DNA of 64,000 bases from Aquila chrysaetos chrysaetos (taxonomy: Eukaryota; Chordata; Aves; Accipitriformes; Accipitridae). This document shows, one piece after another, positions 45,716 through 59,600 of the stretch. Position numbers and translations under genes: made by a program. Under the pieces are notes generated by a model. That model ran no database searches. It saw only the letters and a program-made list of their open reading frames with translations, and had not been told where the DNA came from. The stretch is taken from assembly GCF_900496995.4 (NCBI RefSeq), contig NC_044009.1, forward strand, positions 42,741,505-42,805,504, given 5' to 3'. How positions within the stretch are numbered: the first letter of the stretch is position 1; the number at the start of each line of letters is the position of its first letter.

Positions 45716-47080
45716 GTACGCTCCTTGACCGCTGCGTTTCTGGGAGCGCGCTCGTGCTTCCCTTTGCTCTCACACAAGGCGGGGGCAAATCCCCGGTATT
45801 GGGGGGAATGTGCATGAAAGTCACATGAAAAAAGCCACGAGGAGCAGCAGGCAGAAAGGGAAGGAGCCTCTCTCGTGCCACACAGGCTTTAAAGCTATTT
45901 ATTTCTAGCCTGCAGTTTGCTGCTAGGGCCTCTCATCCATAGCTTTTAAGGCTGTTACTGCTGAGGTCTCATCTCGTCTCAGGTTTAAGCGATGGTACGC
46001 CAAATCCAGGTCTCACCAACACACCACTGTGGAATATAAGCAAGTCCATTATATACCTTTCTTACACAGAGTTACCAAATTTATAGGCTGTCCACAAAGT
46101 TTTCTTTTATCCCAGTAATTGCCTTTTCTAATATTCACCAGGCAAGGGCAATAATTTAAATAACCTTGGTTTCCCACTAACCTAAATGTTAATCCTAGGC
46201 TGGCTCCTATGATTCAGAGAATCTCTTCCAAACTTGCAGGTGTTAAGTATGATGCTGCTTAAGAAGCTCTGCCTGTCTGAACCAGAGGTGCATGGGCGAG
46301 AGCGTACCAGCACATGGGGCACAGAGAGCCCCCCTGTGCCTCAATTTGGCCATGCACGGAAGCATCATTTCATTTTTTGTCATCATTCTTTGCTACTTCA
46401 ACACTGTGGTCACGACTATCTGCTATGACTAAGTGACCATGCAGGTGTGTGATTTTCTTGGCCACCATACATGACAAAGAGCATCCAAGGAAACTCAAAG
46501 CTGATCAAGAGAAAGCCAAGAGGGGAGAAAAAAAAGACAAGTTTGAGCTAAGCTATGGATTTAAGGAGCTTGGCTCTTCCCATGCAGACTCCTAATGGCA
46601 CACATAGGCAGATCCAGGGAGATGATGACAATTTATACCAACTGAGGAGCTGTCTCTCAATGCCAATATCACAATAAAACTTCACTTTTCTCCTGCCCAT
46701 TCTTAGTCTTGACTATTTGTGCTGCAGGTTTTTTGAGGCAGAAGATTCTGATTTCCAGACCCATTTAGTGCTGTGGGATCACAAACGCAGCATGAGCTTC
46801 CAGGCAATACTGCAAGGCAAGTAATAAAATATTTATCCTCCACTGCCTTCTGTGCTTGTATGCTCTGCAAAGGAAGCCATCAAAACTGGAGCCACCAATT
46901 TACAGGTGGAGTCTTCAAAAGGAACAAGACCGAGCTGTTATATCTCTCTCAAAAACAAATGTTTTCACACCCTGACCCATTGCAAAACATTTTCATTTCT
47001 TACATAATAATAAAAAAAAAAATCAAACTTCCAACTGGAAGGAAAAAAAATATAGATGATAACAAAGCTTACATGGCTTA

Positions 47081-47145
47081 GAATCATAGAATCCTAGAAT
47101 TGTTTAGGTTGGAAAAGACCTTTGAGATCATCGAGTCCAACTGTC
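47081..47145 (-). mobile_element. CR1 LINE 3' end, antisense
   Basis: Reads gaatcatagaatcctagaat and then ggttggaaaagacctttgag and atcatcgagtccaac on the plus strand. This is the reverse complement of the conserved avian CR1 3' terminus with its ATTCTATGATTC-type end. The element is 5'-truncated; how far the diverged body extends to the right is unclear. This is the clearest sign that the DNA is avian. Confidence 0.9.
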
Positions 47146-49301
47146 TTAGAAGACAGGAAGGCCTTTTCATGACATTAACCAAGCTGCAACCTATACAGGA
47201 CATACGATGGTCAGAGCTGGGTCCCAAACCCACCTTCAGGGAACCTGAAGCTTCATGAAAGCCTCAGCATCTGGAGTCACAGCCTAGCTCCTGGGGGGGT
47301 GAAAGCAGCACATTCCCACTCACAGCAGCAATCCCCACTCACCTTTCTTCCCTTCAACCACTAAACGTGAAGCTGGTAAATTCCTACACCTGATTTCACG
47401 CATTTTTTCAGAGTGCTACAGAAGCTACAGACATTTTTTGACAGGACACCCTGATCTTTGGCAATGCAACTATTCTTTCTTTCTCACTGGAAAAGCTTCC
47501 TTGACGTGCAAAGCCCTGCAAACCCGTACGGCCTGAACTCATCGAGTCTCCAACGCTACCGAGCCTGTGGGCTTATCAGTACTAAAACAAGGCTTTCCTC
47601 CACTCTTACCGTTAACTACATCAAAGCTAACACTCCAGGAAAGATCAGCACATCCCTTTTCAAGCATTTAACAGGGAAGTTGCTCTACTCATAACCTGTA
47701 ACACCAGCAAGGAAACCAGCCCTGTGTGATGCGTTCCTGCCTTGCAGCTACAAGAGGAGGAAAGGACCAAGTGCCCACACGTACTGGCTGGTGGAGGGAG
47801 CTGGTTCCTGCCGTGCTGGTGGTGCCAGTGGAGAAGGTGGCAGAGCTTCTCCAGCAGCAGTACATGAAGCCCGAAGACCAGAAACCCCCGGAATGACGTG
47901 TTCTGCAGAGCATCTCCTCCTCTGCCAGGCCACGATAGCAGCTATTGCCATCTGGCACTGATGCCAGCCCTGCCGCTGCCTTTTTCCAGAAATCCCAAGG
48001 CACGACCCATCCCTGCACCCCAGAGCCCTCTGGACATCCTCCCACCAGGCCCCTGCACAGCACGGTGCCTTTCTTCAGCAGCCAGCGGAGGCTTCGGCAG
48101 CGGGCAAACACAACCAAAATTGTTCCAGAGGATATTCAGATGCAAAGGGCTGCTGGAGCTAAAGGGGCAGGACGGTGGTGGCAGGGGAAGGGGACAGCTG
48201 CTGCTGCAGACTTAGCTGGCTGAAAGCAAAGCTGTGGGGCACCTTCCCAATACTGCTAGACCAAGGGAGAAGCTGCTTGTACTTCTGGCCCATCACACCC
48301 CAGTTTTGGGGACGAGCAGGGACTGCGGTGCCAGGGAGGCAAACGCTCGCCACCACCAAGTCATCCAGCTTCAACCAGCACAGCTCCTCGGTGAGGTACA
48401 CAGCCAAGGAACCTTCCCCATCCTCCCTCTTTGGACCTCCTGACTGCTGGCTTATTTTACGAAGGGAACTAAATTGTTTAGGAGCTAACAAAGAAGTTAA
48501 CCCAGGAATTTCTGCCCATTAATCACTTCATGCCATGCTCTGGGGTTTTCTTTTGTTCAAGCTACAGAGAAATGCAGGGCTGGGCAATCCCCATCTCGGG
48601 AGGGAAGACACCCCGCAATATTTTGATGCGATGGGACTTTATGAAATACAAGATTTTACAGTAACAGCATTATGGTTGTGTATCAAACTGTAACAGGGGA
48701 TAACACAGCACCATGCGGCTTGCCAGCAGTGGATCAGCACCGTGGAGTGTGTGAAGTCTGCACAACAGCAGTAGCTGCCAAGATCAAGGATGCTGCAAGC
48801 ACAGGGAGGGCTCTCTGGAGCCACTGGTCCCAGGAAACCCAGGGGAAGCTTCAGCACAGAGACACATCCCCACAACAGATTCGGACTCTTCGGAAACCAA
48901 AGGCAAAAGGCAATGGAAGGAAGGAGCCCTGGAAGGAGCATGTCCAATACAGAATGACTGACTGGAGGTTGGCTCGGAGCTGGCCACACAAGCATAACTT
49001 CCCTCTTGCCTCTATTGAGATAATTAAGATAACTTGGTAAAAGACCTGAGACCTTGAAAAATGAATACGCTTTCTGCAGTGCGCCAGGATTGCTCTTTTC
49101 TTCATCTCAGCAGAAAGCCTCCTTTGCTTCCCTTTGTAAGAAAACTGGAAGAGCCAAAGCTGCAGCTGGCCAGACCACGAGATGGGACAGAGGGTCCCCC
49201 CACAACTTGGTAATGCCAGGGCACCAAGCGCTGGCAAGCGGAACGGTGCTCAAAGGTGTGCCCACGGCAAGCACGGAGAGGAGTTCCTTGTGTCTCAAGC
49301 T

Positions 49302-49307
49302 TTTATT
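49302..49307 (-). terminator. SLC12A8: Candidate poly(A) signal of SLC12A8
   Basis: AATAAA on the minus strand (gtgcaataaaagc) about 1.2 kb downstream of the stop codon. It would give a 3' UTR of about 1.2 kb. Other weaker signals cannot be excluded. Confidence 0.4.
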
Positions 49308-50524
49308 GCACAGAAGGAGAAATAAATAGTCTAAAGGCTGAAACAATCAGAGATAAAAGGAAGGGAAAGGCAGTGATTTCCCCATCCCTGTAGCATCAGA
49401 ACTGATTTGCGGTGCTGGGGCTTGCCTCGACCCAGAGCTCTCCCTCGTGCCTCTGCGGGTCTCTGCCAGGACTGCTGCCTGCAGGCAGGACAGTGCTCCA
49501 CAGAGGGGTTTTTCCCTGGGGAGCAGAAGCGACGGTGATGGGGGTGTCCATGTAAGACCTCACCCCACGCCACAGCCACTGCCCACCAACCCCAAGGTCT
49601 GCGTGGGAAATCCTGCAGCACCCCTGGCTGAACCTCCTGCATCCCAAATCATGGCAGTGGGAGAAATGGCTCCTTGTGGGAGGTCACTATGGGATGGGCT
49701 TTATGCAAAATAAGCAAAAATGAGGCTAAACATATTTTGTTAAGGCACTTCTGAATCATCTGTCCCTTCAGCCAGGAGATGCTCTGTTTGGACCCAGCTA
49801 TGTTGTCAGGTCCCAGGTGTCACGTCAGAAAGGATGTGGGAAATCACTGTGAACAGCTTCTAAGACATCATTTCACAGTTTTACAGTAGAGGTCATTACA
49901 CTGCATTACTGCATTTAAATGTGCGATTCCAGTTGTGAATATATTTCATAATCTTCTTGCACTTGCCACTGATTCTGGCCTATTGTCTAATGCCTTAAAG
50001 TACTTTCTAAAACCTTGGTAATTGAAATGCTGAGGTAGAAAATTACTGTATTACAAGCAGGCAAATTCATGCCGAGAGAAGTGAATTGACCTGGAAGGTC
50101 GCATCCATCTGTGGCACAGCTGGGAGCGGGGCGCTGGCTCCTGCTGCCGAGGTCACCGCTCCCAGGCACAAAGCATCCCTAGTCACCCAGAGGACATTTG
50201 AAATGGGGTGTTGTAAGCTTTTATAGCGCCAACGGTCTTTAGAGCTCAATAACGCTTGTAATTGAATTCTTTGAAAAGATTATATTGTCCTCACTAACTC
50301 ATTACTTCCCTGGACTGGCCCTTTCATTTGCGTTTTTTCCCCCATTTTGGGTAAGACTTGAAACTCAGCAATGTTGTAGTTTGCATAAACAAACAAGCCT
50401 CGAATATATAAATAACTATTCACATCCTTTTCGCATATATTCAAGTATTTCACAAGGCACTGTGGCAGCCATCAGCATTTCTAAATGCTTTTTGAAGTGA
50501 TGGCTTGATTTTTTTGTGTGTCCT

Positions 50525-50690
50525 TTACTGGAATTGATTCCCAAACTCCTCTCTGCTGATAAGCGAGGACTGGTGATAGCGGTCCCGTGAGGCAAAGTCT
50601 GCGTTCTCCTCGGTGAGCTGCGTGGTCTCCATGCCAACTGTTGCAAAGGACGGTGTCACCACAATCTGCTCCTTGGGAGATGGCCTTCTC
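50525..50690 (-). CDS. SLC12A8: SLC12A8 last exon with stop codon
   Basis: After ctgtttgcag the frame (phase 2) encodes [18 protein letters not shown] and then [20 protein letters not shown] and [12 protein letters not shown], ending in TAA at 50,525-50,527. The tail matches human EMTQLTQENADFATRDRYHH. Only the last residues (human MPHY) differ. Confidence 0.95.
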
Positions 50691-53600
50691 CTGCAAACAG
50701 AAAAGCAGAGGCACCTGCATCGCCCCTTGTTCGCCATCCATTAGCAGCCGTGCTCTTGGCTGCGCAAACAAGACAGGGTGCTTCGAGAAGAGGCTAAATC
50801 CTTCTTGGCACCCTTAGGAGGCATAGAGGTAATCTGAAAGCGTTTTTCTTAGAAGGTGCACAAAAAATACACTCCCTTCCCCCAGACAACACTGGAAAAT
50901 ATGCATTTTCTTAACAAATAAGTTTCCTCTTTGGACGTTGGCTATGGCAAGCACTTTCCACACCGTGCAGGAGAAGGAGCGTGAGCCATTTCTAATGAAA
51001 AATACCCTTCTTAGAGTTTCCTAAGCTTTAGTGTACAATTATTTTTGTAACTCTCTTAAACGAAAGAGATTTTCCTGTAATCCCTTTATCCTAGAGGCTG
51101 ATTTTAAGAAAACCTTAATGCACATCTGCAAATCAAAACTGTAAGAGCTTATAACACCAACTCAGACCTCACTGAGCACCTAAGAGCCTTAGAGGTGTCA
51201 AAGATCCTTGGTTGCCTCCAACTCTCTTGCAGTCTAATAGGATTTCTTCTTGACCTCCAATTCATTAAAATACCTGGCCTGGATTTCAAGGAAACAAAGC
51301 TTAGGAAAAACTTGTAAATTACTTCAATAAAATGCAATTTTTTGCACTGTAGCAACGGTGGGCTTCAAAATGACCCACCCGACCCCCAAGCAGAGCCAAA
51401 ACTGTCTTTGTGCCACCACGAGCAGGAGCCCTAGCATTAGGTTAAGGCAACCAAGCTGGCTGGCTGACCCAGAGATCGCACTCTTTTAGGAGAGAGAAAT
51501 AGGATCAGTTTCTGCCTTGGGCACTCACCAGCTCCCCACTCAGCCCTCCTCGGCACGGTCTTTGCTCATCAATTGCACTGATCGAAGCACTAAGGACTCT
51601 GCCGGTCTGGTAACCTAAGAGAGGCCCGTCACCCCCAGCTTCTCTCCCAAGCCACCTCTGCTACCAAAAAGGCATGTGGCCATGTTATAGGGACTGTGGG
51701 CGGAGGCAGGAGCTGGCAAGATAGGCATAAACATGAGCCAATGTGTTTAAATGCCTGGACTTTCATTTCTTTTAAAGGAGCCACCAAATTTGCACATATA
51801 ACGCATGGCAGCTCGCGTTGTGCAGTCCTTACTACGGTGTTCAACCACCGCAATGAAAAAGCAACCCAACAGATTGAGAACCTCAAATCCCATTGCATTG
51901 CACAGAGGCAGAGATGGTCACAACCTGCTATGGGAAACCCAAACATGATGGCATTAATAATTAATAGGATCAAAACAGATTAACAAAACTAGTTAACAAC
52001 CAACCAACCAAAACCCTTAAGGTCTTCTGGGAAGGAAAAGCCCGAGACAACGCTACTGCAGTCCCATGCAAACTCAATACTGAACGGTTCCTTCACCGAA
52101 GACCTTGTTTATTGTATTTGCCCCGTAGCTATTGCAGCTTCCCCCCAAATTTCCTCTTTGAAACTCGAGCACAGCTGCCACGCATGCCTGTTCCACCACT
52201 ACCGTAGTAATTCACTTTCACTGGATGGTGGGTGGAAGAGATGGAGTCTCCCATTTCTCATTTCCTACCAGATTTTCCAGTTCAATCTGAGCCATAAAGG
52301 TTGAGCACAGACCTTTGCCGTAAGATAAAGCTTCAGGCACCAAGATACGGTTATCAGCTTGACATGTCCACGCACAAGGCAGAGGACACTCCTGCTCCCC
52401 CACTTACATGGCCAGCCATATGCCAGGCTAACGGGAGCAAACAGTTATTTTTAGCATTAAGTAAGAATAACTTTGAGCATGCTAGAAGGGCCAGACAGAC
52501 TGCTTAAGGTAATAAGCAAGTCAATTCTTCCACCCCTCTCTGTGCACATTCGTGGGTCACGGGAACAACGAGCACCGCGTCGGTCACTGCCAAGTGACTG
52601 GTACCAACCTGCACGAGGTGATCAAAACCGACTTAATCCAGCCAAAGAAACTGAAATTCGCTGCTGCTCCTACAGAGAAAAGGTATGAGAAGTCAGTACG
52701 CTGCTAATTCTCTCATAATAGCATTACACCATTGAATTTTTGCATAAAATCTCAAACCAACATGCTTGTTATTAGCCTTCAGTACCCAAAGATTTCGCGA
52801 TGGTGAGAACACTCCTGCAGTCTTCCCACACGCTGTGGCCTTTAAACGCTTGTCAAGAAATGAACCCAAATTTCCCATGGAGAACAGCGATCCTTTCCCA
52901 GACCAACAGCTTGTTAAACCCCAGTAAAGCCATGAGCAAAGTACAAACACCCACTCCAGTACCTTTTCCTCCCTGGACTGCAAAGATCATTCCCACTGCA
53001 GGGATGTGGAGGCAGGAGAAGCTATTCAGCCAACCTCAGCCAAGGTGGCTGCAGTCTCACCATTCATTCCCTTTTGTCTGACCCCATGGAGAGCTGGCTT
53101 AGCTTATTACACCAACACTATTTTTTTCTGATTTCTCTGTAGAGTTAGTTTCCTGCACTGGCTCACTGCAGGGGCAGAGAAGTGCTGGAGCTGGCAGCAA
53201 AAGCAGCAGGAGAAGTTTGTGGTGAGGGACAGGGATGAGAACAGAGACCCGGCAGCGCCTGCTGGATTTGGCTTAGGCTGCTGGGGAGGAAGAGAGAGGA
53301 GAAGGGACATGTCGAAATCCCAGAGCAGTTCTGCTCCCAAGGTCTTCATCTAGTCCGTAATCCAGAGCGTCTCTCAAGCCAGTGTCTCCCAACCTTTCTA
53401 GACAGAAGGATCATTCGGTCCTTTGGAGAACAAACTCACAGATCATCGGATGCCATGCGACCACAAAATAACGTTTGCTCACAGCCAAATAAAAATCAGG
53501 CTGAACGTGGAGTGTTCCATTTCTAACTTTTTCTTTGCCGTGCATTGTTTTACTGTATGCATGAGAATGCACGTGCAAAAGAAACCAAGAAAAAAAAAGT

Positions 53601-56600
53601 CTAGTCATGCTGCTGTTTCTCAGATCACCTTCCCAAATCCTCTACACACTGACTGAGAAATTCTTTTTAAAGTAATTTCTAAATATTTCAAAAGCAGATA
53701 ACAGAGATATAATATAGTGAACATACAAAGGCAAAGAAAACTCCAAAGCCTGAAAACATTGCTTGTGTTTAGTTTAATATTTGAGGGCCGTAAAAAACTT
53801 TGTTAAAACTTAGATATATTTCAAAAGATACAAATTAGCAAGTACTATCACTATCCCCAATATCAGCTCTTTTCTACTATCCCATAAAGATACATAGAAA
53901 AGAAGTCACTTAAGAGTAGGAAGAGAAGAATTGTTGAGCAATGTTTTGATGGTTACGGAGTGACAACTAGTTTTTGGTTTCTCATTGTCTGGGTTTCTGA
54001 AACCTAGTACCTACTTACCTAGCGTCTAATAATCTTTCATCTAAATAAACCCAGGTAGCTCTTTCTGCATTGCCTAAAAGACATACGAACTGAGACTCTT
54101 TTGACTTTTCTCATCTCGGGCAAAAAATTGCACATCCATGTGTGCAGGTATGCATACATGCACGCACCTACGTATGGATGTATGCACCTACGTATGGATG
54201 TATGCATAAGTACGCGAGTACGCGCACACTGTGTGCGTATCACCCTCTCCCTACAGAGACACAGACCAATGCAAACCCCTCCTGCGGCTGTGCCAAGGAG
54301 CTGTAGGCTCTCATGAGCTGCTTTCTGAATGTGCTTCACTGTTTAATTTTGAACTTGTTTAAGCCGATCACATGCACAGACCTTTCTAATGCCCTCTGCC
54401 TAAAAGTATTTTCCCAGATTACTTTCCCAACATATTCAACCTGTTTAGTTCTGGAATCAAAAGGCTCTCTTGTTCCACAGTTATAAATGCTGAGATTTAA
54501 TGAGATACTCATCATAATTCCCATTTTCCTTAAAGTTTTCTCAGGTGGGTTTAGATTGATTAATTAAGTTTATTAAAACCTATTTATGGCAGATTTTTCT
54601 CATTGCTGCGATACATTTACAATCCACCACCCCTGTTAAGTCTTAGTATTAGTATCTGGTTTTGCCGTTTAAAGTACAATGTAATAAAGCAATAAGCACA
54701 ATGTTCAAACTATCAAACCAATGCTAGTGACAGTTAGAATCCAAAATAAAATTAAAGAGTCGGAGAGAAAATGTATTAAAACTAGCAATGAAACAAAACC
54801 TCATCATTCATGGTGTCACCTGCATATTAAATACAAGAGTCTCAATTCCTAATTAAGATAAATTAAAGCTTAATGAATTTTTAAGCAGATTTAATAATAC
54901 AGAAAAAAAACTCACCAAGGGGGAGTCCTGGGCTCACTTGGCTGATGTAGAAATACAGAATAACGGCTGCACCCAGGCTGACAAGCGTGTAGATCCACTG
55001 AATGACAAACATTATGACGAGGGACACGATCGCCTGTTGGAAAGACATGGTTTGGGGTTACCCCAGAGTCTGTAAGATAATACGAAGATGACAATGTGAC
55101 GGTTCTTTTTCTGCAAAGCCCAGCAGCTTCGTTGACCTCCCGCTCTGGCCCTGTGGGAGAGCTGGCAGCGCAGTGCCTGGGGAGGACTGCTCACCTTCAG
55201 ACACAGCCTGACACCGGGTCAGCAGTTTGCTCCTCGACCTGGCAAGATGAGCATGTACTGCAACTCTAATGGAAACTCTTTAATAACAGAGGCAGTGCTG
55301 GGGCTTTCAAGTTGTTACAAAAGCATGAGTAAACGCTCTTTTTTTTTTTTGCCAGAAATGCTGCATCTTGGTTTTAAATGCATGCAAAACCAGTGCTTTG
55401 ATGGCATCTCCATGCTTTGTCTTTCTCAGGGTCTTCTTGGGAGCATTGTGTAAAAGAGACATGCACAGTCAGGACCCAGGATGCAGCCCCTCGGAATTAT
55501 CCTGGTGAGTGTTTCCTTTCAGGAGTCTCCCTCCTAACGATGTCCAGGGATGGGGACACAACAGAGGCTCTCCTTGCACAAGACCTCTGCTGCACAGCCC
55601 AGGTCCTGCCCCTGGAAGGAACGATCCCAGCTGCAACCACGTGGGTGGATGGATGCTCCTGGGCATCTTTGGCTGAGGCCAGCGGTGCTGCAGGACCCCT
55701 GGGGAACCATGTCATCTCCTGCCTGCAAAACACTCCACGGTGCGCGGCTGTTGGCCACACACAGACCATTTCCACCCAGCGTTATCTGAAAAGATTTGGG
55801 ACTGGCACGGCTGAGGTTTCTTGGTAATGAGGTTCCCATGTTACAGGGAGCTTCGTTTGGTCTCACTGTTAAAAGGCGGGACAGCAGAGGTCTACAGCGT
55901 CATCTTCAGCAGCATGGAGGCAGCTTTCAGTGAGCTACCCTGAGGCAGCGTGGGCCTCGGGTCTCTGCTTGGGCTACTCCAAGAGGAGCATCCCGAGGCT
56001 CACCAGCTCAGGAGGTAGATTTGGCTCAAGGGGCGTATGAACGGGGGCAGGGGTAGCATCTTCACGGGTGAGGTTAGGAACAGCAAGGGGCAGCATGCAA
56101 AGAAAGAGCTAAATGAGTCCAGACTGACACAATCGGTGAAGCTCAGAGAGAAGGCAGAGGGGAAAGGAGCCAGGATGAATAAATGCGTCTGATTTTTGCT
56201 TCTGTGATTTTATTTTGCATCGTTGATCCCTTCTCAGCTCTGCTGCAACCTCCTCCCCAGTCTGATTATTGACAGGAAACCAAATCTGCTTTAATGAACA
56301 CGTCAGTCATCTCCGCAAGCAAACTCCCTCGCGAAGGCAGAGCGCTGACCGCTCCGCGATGACACGCGCTTGGGAGCCACGTTAGTTACCGAGCCCAGAG
56401 ACAGCATCAGTGCGCAACCTCCTAAAGACGTCATCGCTAGAGGAGCCTCCACATCCATCCCGCCCCTGGTGCTGCAGTCCAGGGGGAGACCTCGCCAGGA
56501 GCTGGCTGCTGGCAGCAGCAGTGAATTTGAAAAGTAGGTGTCAAACTCCATCTGAGGATTAAACTAAAAGGGTTCACTGTGTTGTTCGAGCGGGTTTGTT

Positions 56601-59600
56601 ACATTTTACACGCATCTATGAAATTCCCATCCATCCAGCAAAACGATATGGGTCATCTATTATGCATATCTGACCCTTTCCCTGTCATCTGCCCCAAAAT
56701 CCATCTTCCCAAGATGAATTTAAGCATCTTAAACTCCTCAGTGGCTTGAGACAGAAGCTATTTGAAAGTTATTTATTCTTTAAAGTAACGTGCTGGAGGA
56801 ATGCTCCACTTTCCTCCCTCAAAAGATGGAATTTCACAGCCAGGCTGCTGGTATCAGGAGGTCAGCACTACTGAAACCCCACCCCGAGCTTGCAGAAACT
56901 GGCTCATAAATAAAAGCAACACAGCTTTGAAGCTGATGTCTCACTCCAACCCCTGGCAAGAAAAAGCAGGCTAGCAGACAGTGAAAAGAGGGACACTGAT
57001 TTTTTTCCCAGCCAGCCATGCATCTCTAAAGTCCTAAGATGCCAGACTTTGAATTTGTATCATTTTGGTTTGGGTTGGGGTTTGGGTTTTTGCTGTTGTT
57101 GTTTTAATTAATATGTCATCTGGCTTCCTCTGAATTTGAATGGCTGGATGCATGGTACCTTGAGTACTTAATTCAGGTGACCTGGAATACTAGAAACAAA
57201 AGCCATTTTAAAGTACTGGAGCGTATCTACACTGCACCAAGTGAGGAATTTCCTTCTGTTTTTTACGATCACAAACCAGTGCTCAAAATAAAAGAAAATT
57301 ACTTACACCAGCAAAGGAAACCCAGTGGTTGCAGAATTTGGAGTAGAAGGATTCTGGTATTTGCTGAATTCCCAGCTCTGGATTTTTTTGCTTTATAGAT
57401 GAATCTACAGGGGAAAAAAAAAAAAGAAAGAAAAAAAAAAAAAAGAAGAGACATTAGACAGGAGTTAAAGTGGATTTTTTTTCTCCTACTCTACATTACC
57501 ACACTCCAAAAAACCAAAGCAGAAATTCTAGCTAACAGCGGGGTATGGCAGAGTTAAACCAAAACCTCTAAAATGAAAACAAAAAAGAAGTGCAAGAAAA
57601 AAACCAAGTTGCCAACTCTGGTGCTGAGTCCATTTGAAGGCCACATCTGCCTATCTCTGCCTCAGTTTCTCTATTTGCAAAAGAAGAGAAATAAAGCTTT
57701 TCTCCATTGGAAGGGTTTACGAAGCTTAACTGACTAACGCTGATAAAACACTACAGCACTGAGACGACAAACTCCGAGCAAACACATGGTATCAAAAACC
57801 CATATCACCAACAAAACAAATTCAGACTCTTAGCTGTGGATGTGGCATTACGGACTCCACCTGCGGCATGGGGACCACTGCATTTTGATAGCCTGTGTTT
57901 TAGACTTGCATGGCTCCATCCCTCCTACCCTGCACCAGGATGAAGTAAATGCCAAGATATACTCAAAACCTTTTTAATGTACAGCGCTAAGAGTGCATGT
58001 GTAGAATAACGAGTACACCATAAACAACCCTACACTAAATATAGTCCTGCCTGTTTTCCTGTGATTAATCTTCCATAGGAAATTGCATTGGAACTTCTCC
58101 TGTGATGCACTGCGATGAACTCTACCCTCACCTGATATTATTGCTATGAATCACTGAATGACAGCCCCGTATAAAGCTAGTTTCATGCCTGCCTTCAGGA
58201 AAGCACCGGGAGGACCGAGGTTATAAACCATTCCCCCGTGAGCATGGAGATGTCCATCTCCTACAGCCCTTACCTTCTCCCCTCTGGCCGGGGAGCGCCG
58301 GCACCTCGCTGCAGAGCTGCTCCCCCTGCTCCAGCAGCCCGGGTGTCTGCTGGGCGTCCACAGCGGGTGACGAGCACGGACCCGCGTCACGCCGACAGCC
58401 CAGCTCAGCCAGGTCCTGCCGGCTCTCGCTGTGGGGCTCCGCGGTCTCATCCCAGCTGCCCTGAGCCATGGGAGCATCGTGGTGGAGATCCAGGAGAAAG
58501 CTGTCTTGTAACGTCTGCTTGGCTGGCTTCTTTGCCTTCTTTTGTTTGACCTTTTGGGTTAAATTCTCGGCTCCTTTTTTGCAAGTACCTCGCTCACTAC
58601 GAAATGGTTTAAAAAGCTGGTCCATGTCTTTTGTGAATTCCAGCAAGGTGCCATTTGATCTGCTTTGAATTACTCCATCTGCTGCACGGCTGGAGGGCTT
58701 GTTGAAAATTAAAGGCTGGGAAGAGTGAGCAGGTCTAGTGTTTTCCATCTGGGTCTCGCCAGGTTTCTGTTGAACGTTGTAGCTCAAGGAGACCGAGAAA
58801 TAGGAGTAGTCTACAGCAATATATGTCAACATGAAGTTGATGGTGACTATGGGAGCAAGAACGTTCACTTGCCCAATGAAGACAAAAGCCATGGTGATGA
58901 CACTTGTTAAGCAAATCGCAGCCACTGGAGTCTTGTTGGGTCCTTTCTAGTTCATAAATAAATCAAACTTACATTTAAATTAATAACCATGAGCCTCACC
59001 GTGAGGATTCCCCGCTTGCTCAGCTGTCATGGGTGGTTACCTGGGCTGTCTGCAGTACCCCCTTAGTCATGAAATACACGCATCCATGTGCAAGCAGAGG
59101 CTCACTGGCTTAATATATTAAAGAACAGGCTGGAAGCCAAAAGTTGCTGAGCTCCCACCTCACCTCTGAGCCTTACTCAAGCTCTGTCTTCGGAAAATTC
59201 ATCCACTCTCACTCTCTATCTCCACGGTCATTAAAGCAGCAATAAACCTTCAGAGAGATTTGTGGGGCTTACGGGAAGCCTGGCAATAAAACGTGTTAAT
59301 TAGAGTTAACTGTTCATCTCTAATTTCTCTACAGCATTCTGCATCACTGCCTACCCAAAAGGCTCCCGCACGCTGCTGTTGGAAAGGCTTCGGCTGCCGG
59401 ACACAGTCAAGGAAGCTCTGCCTGCATGGAGCAGTGCCACCTTCACATCAGCAGCTTCTGGCCTTGCCCTGACACAAGGCTGAGCTAAATCCATGGTCTG
59501 CCGAGCCTCTGCACTTGGGGTTTCCCTCCTTTCATCCACCCAAGCTGCGGCAGGAGGAAAGCAGCAGAGAGGATAGGCAGCCGAGGGTGCTGGAGGGTGG

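Larger units (their letters stand above)
41341..49301. other. Intergenic region between HEG1 and SLC12A8
   Basis: No gene is confirmed. The interval contains CR1 fragments (42.2 and 47.08 kb), an A25 tract with an upstream AATAAA (45.46 kb) and two exon-like stretches on opposite strands (43.77 and 45.56 kb). Longer open frames here, such as that at 43,241-43,771 on the minus strand, lack protein-like content. Confidence 0.55.
50691..54915. other. SLC12A8 introns around the mini-exon
   Basis: Apart from the 61-bp exon nothing coding was recognised. A stretch of alternating purine and pyrimidine lies at 54,130-54,240. Confidence 0.6.

Noticed and set aside
54130..54240. CRISPR-like or satellite array
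   Set aside because: Only two tandem copies of a 20-bp unit in a vertebrate intron; no spacers.
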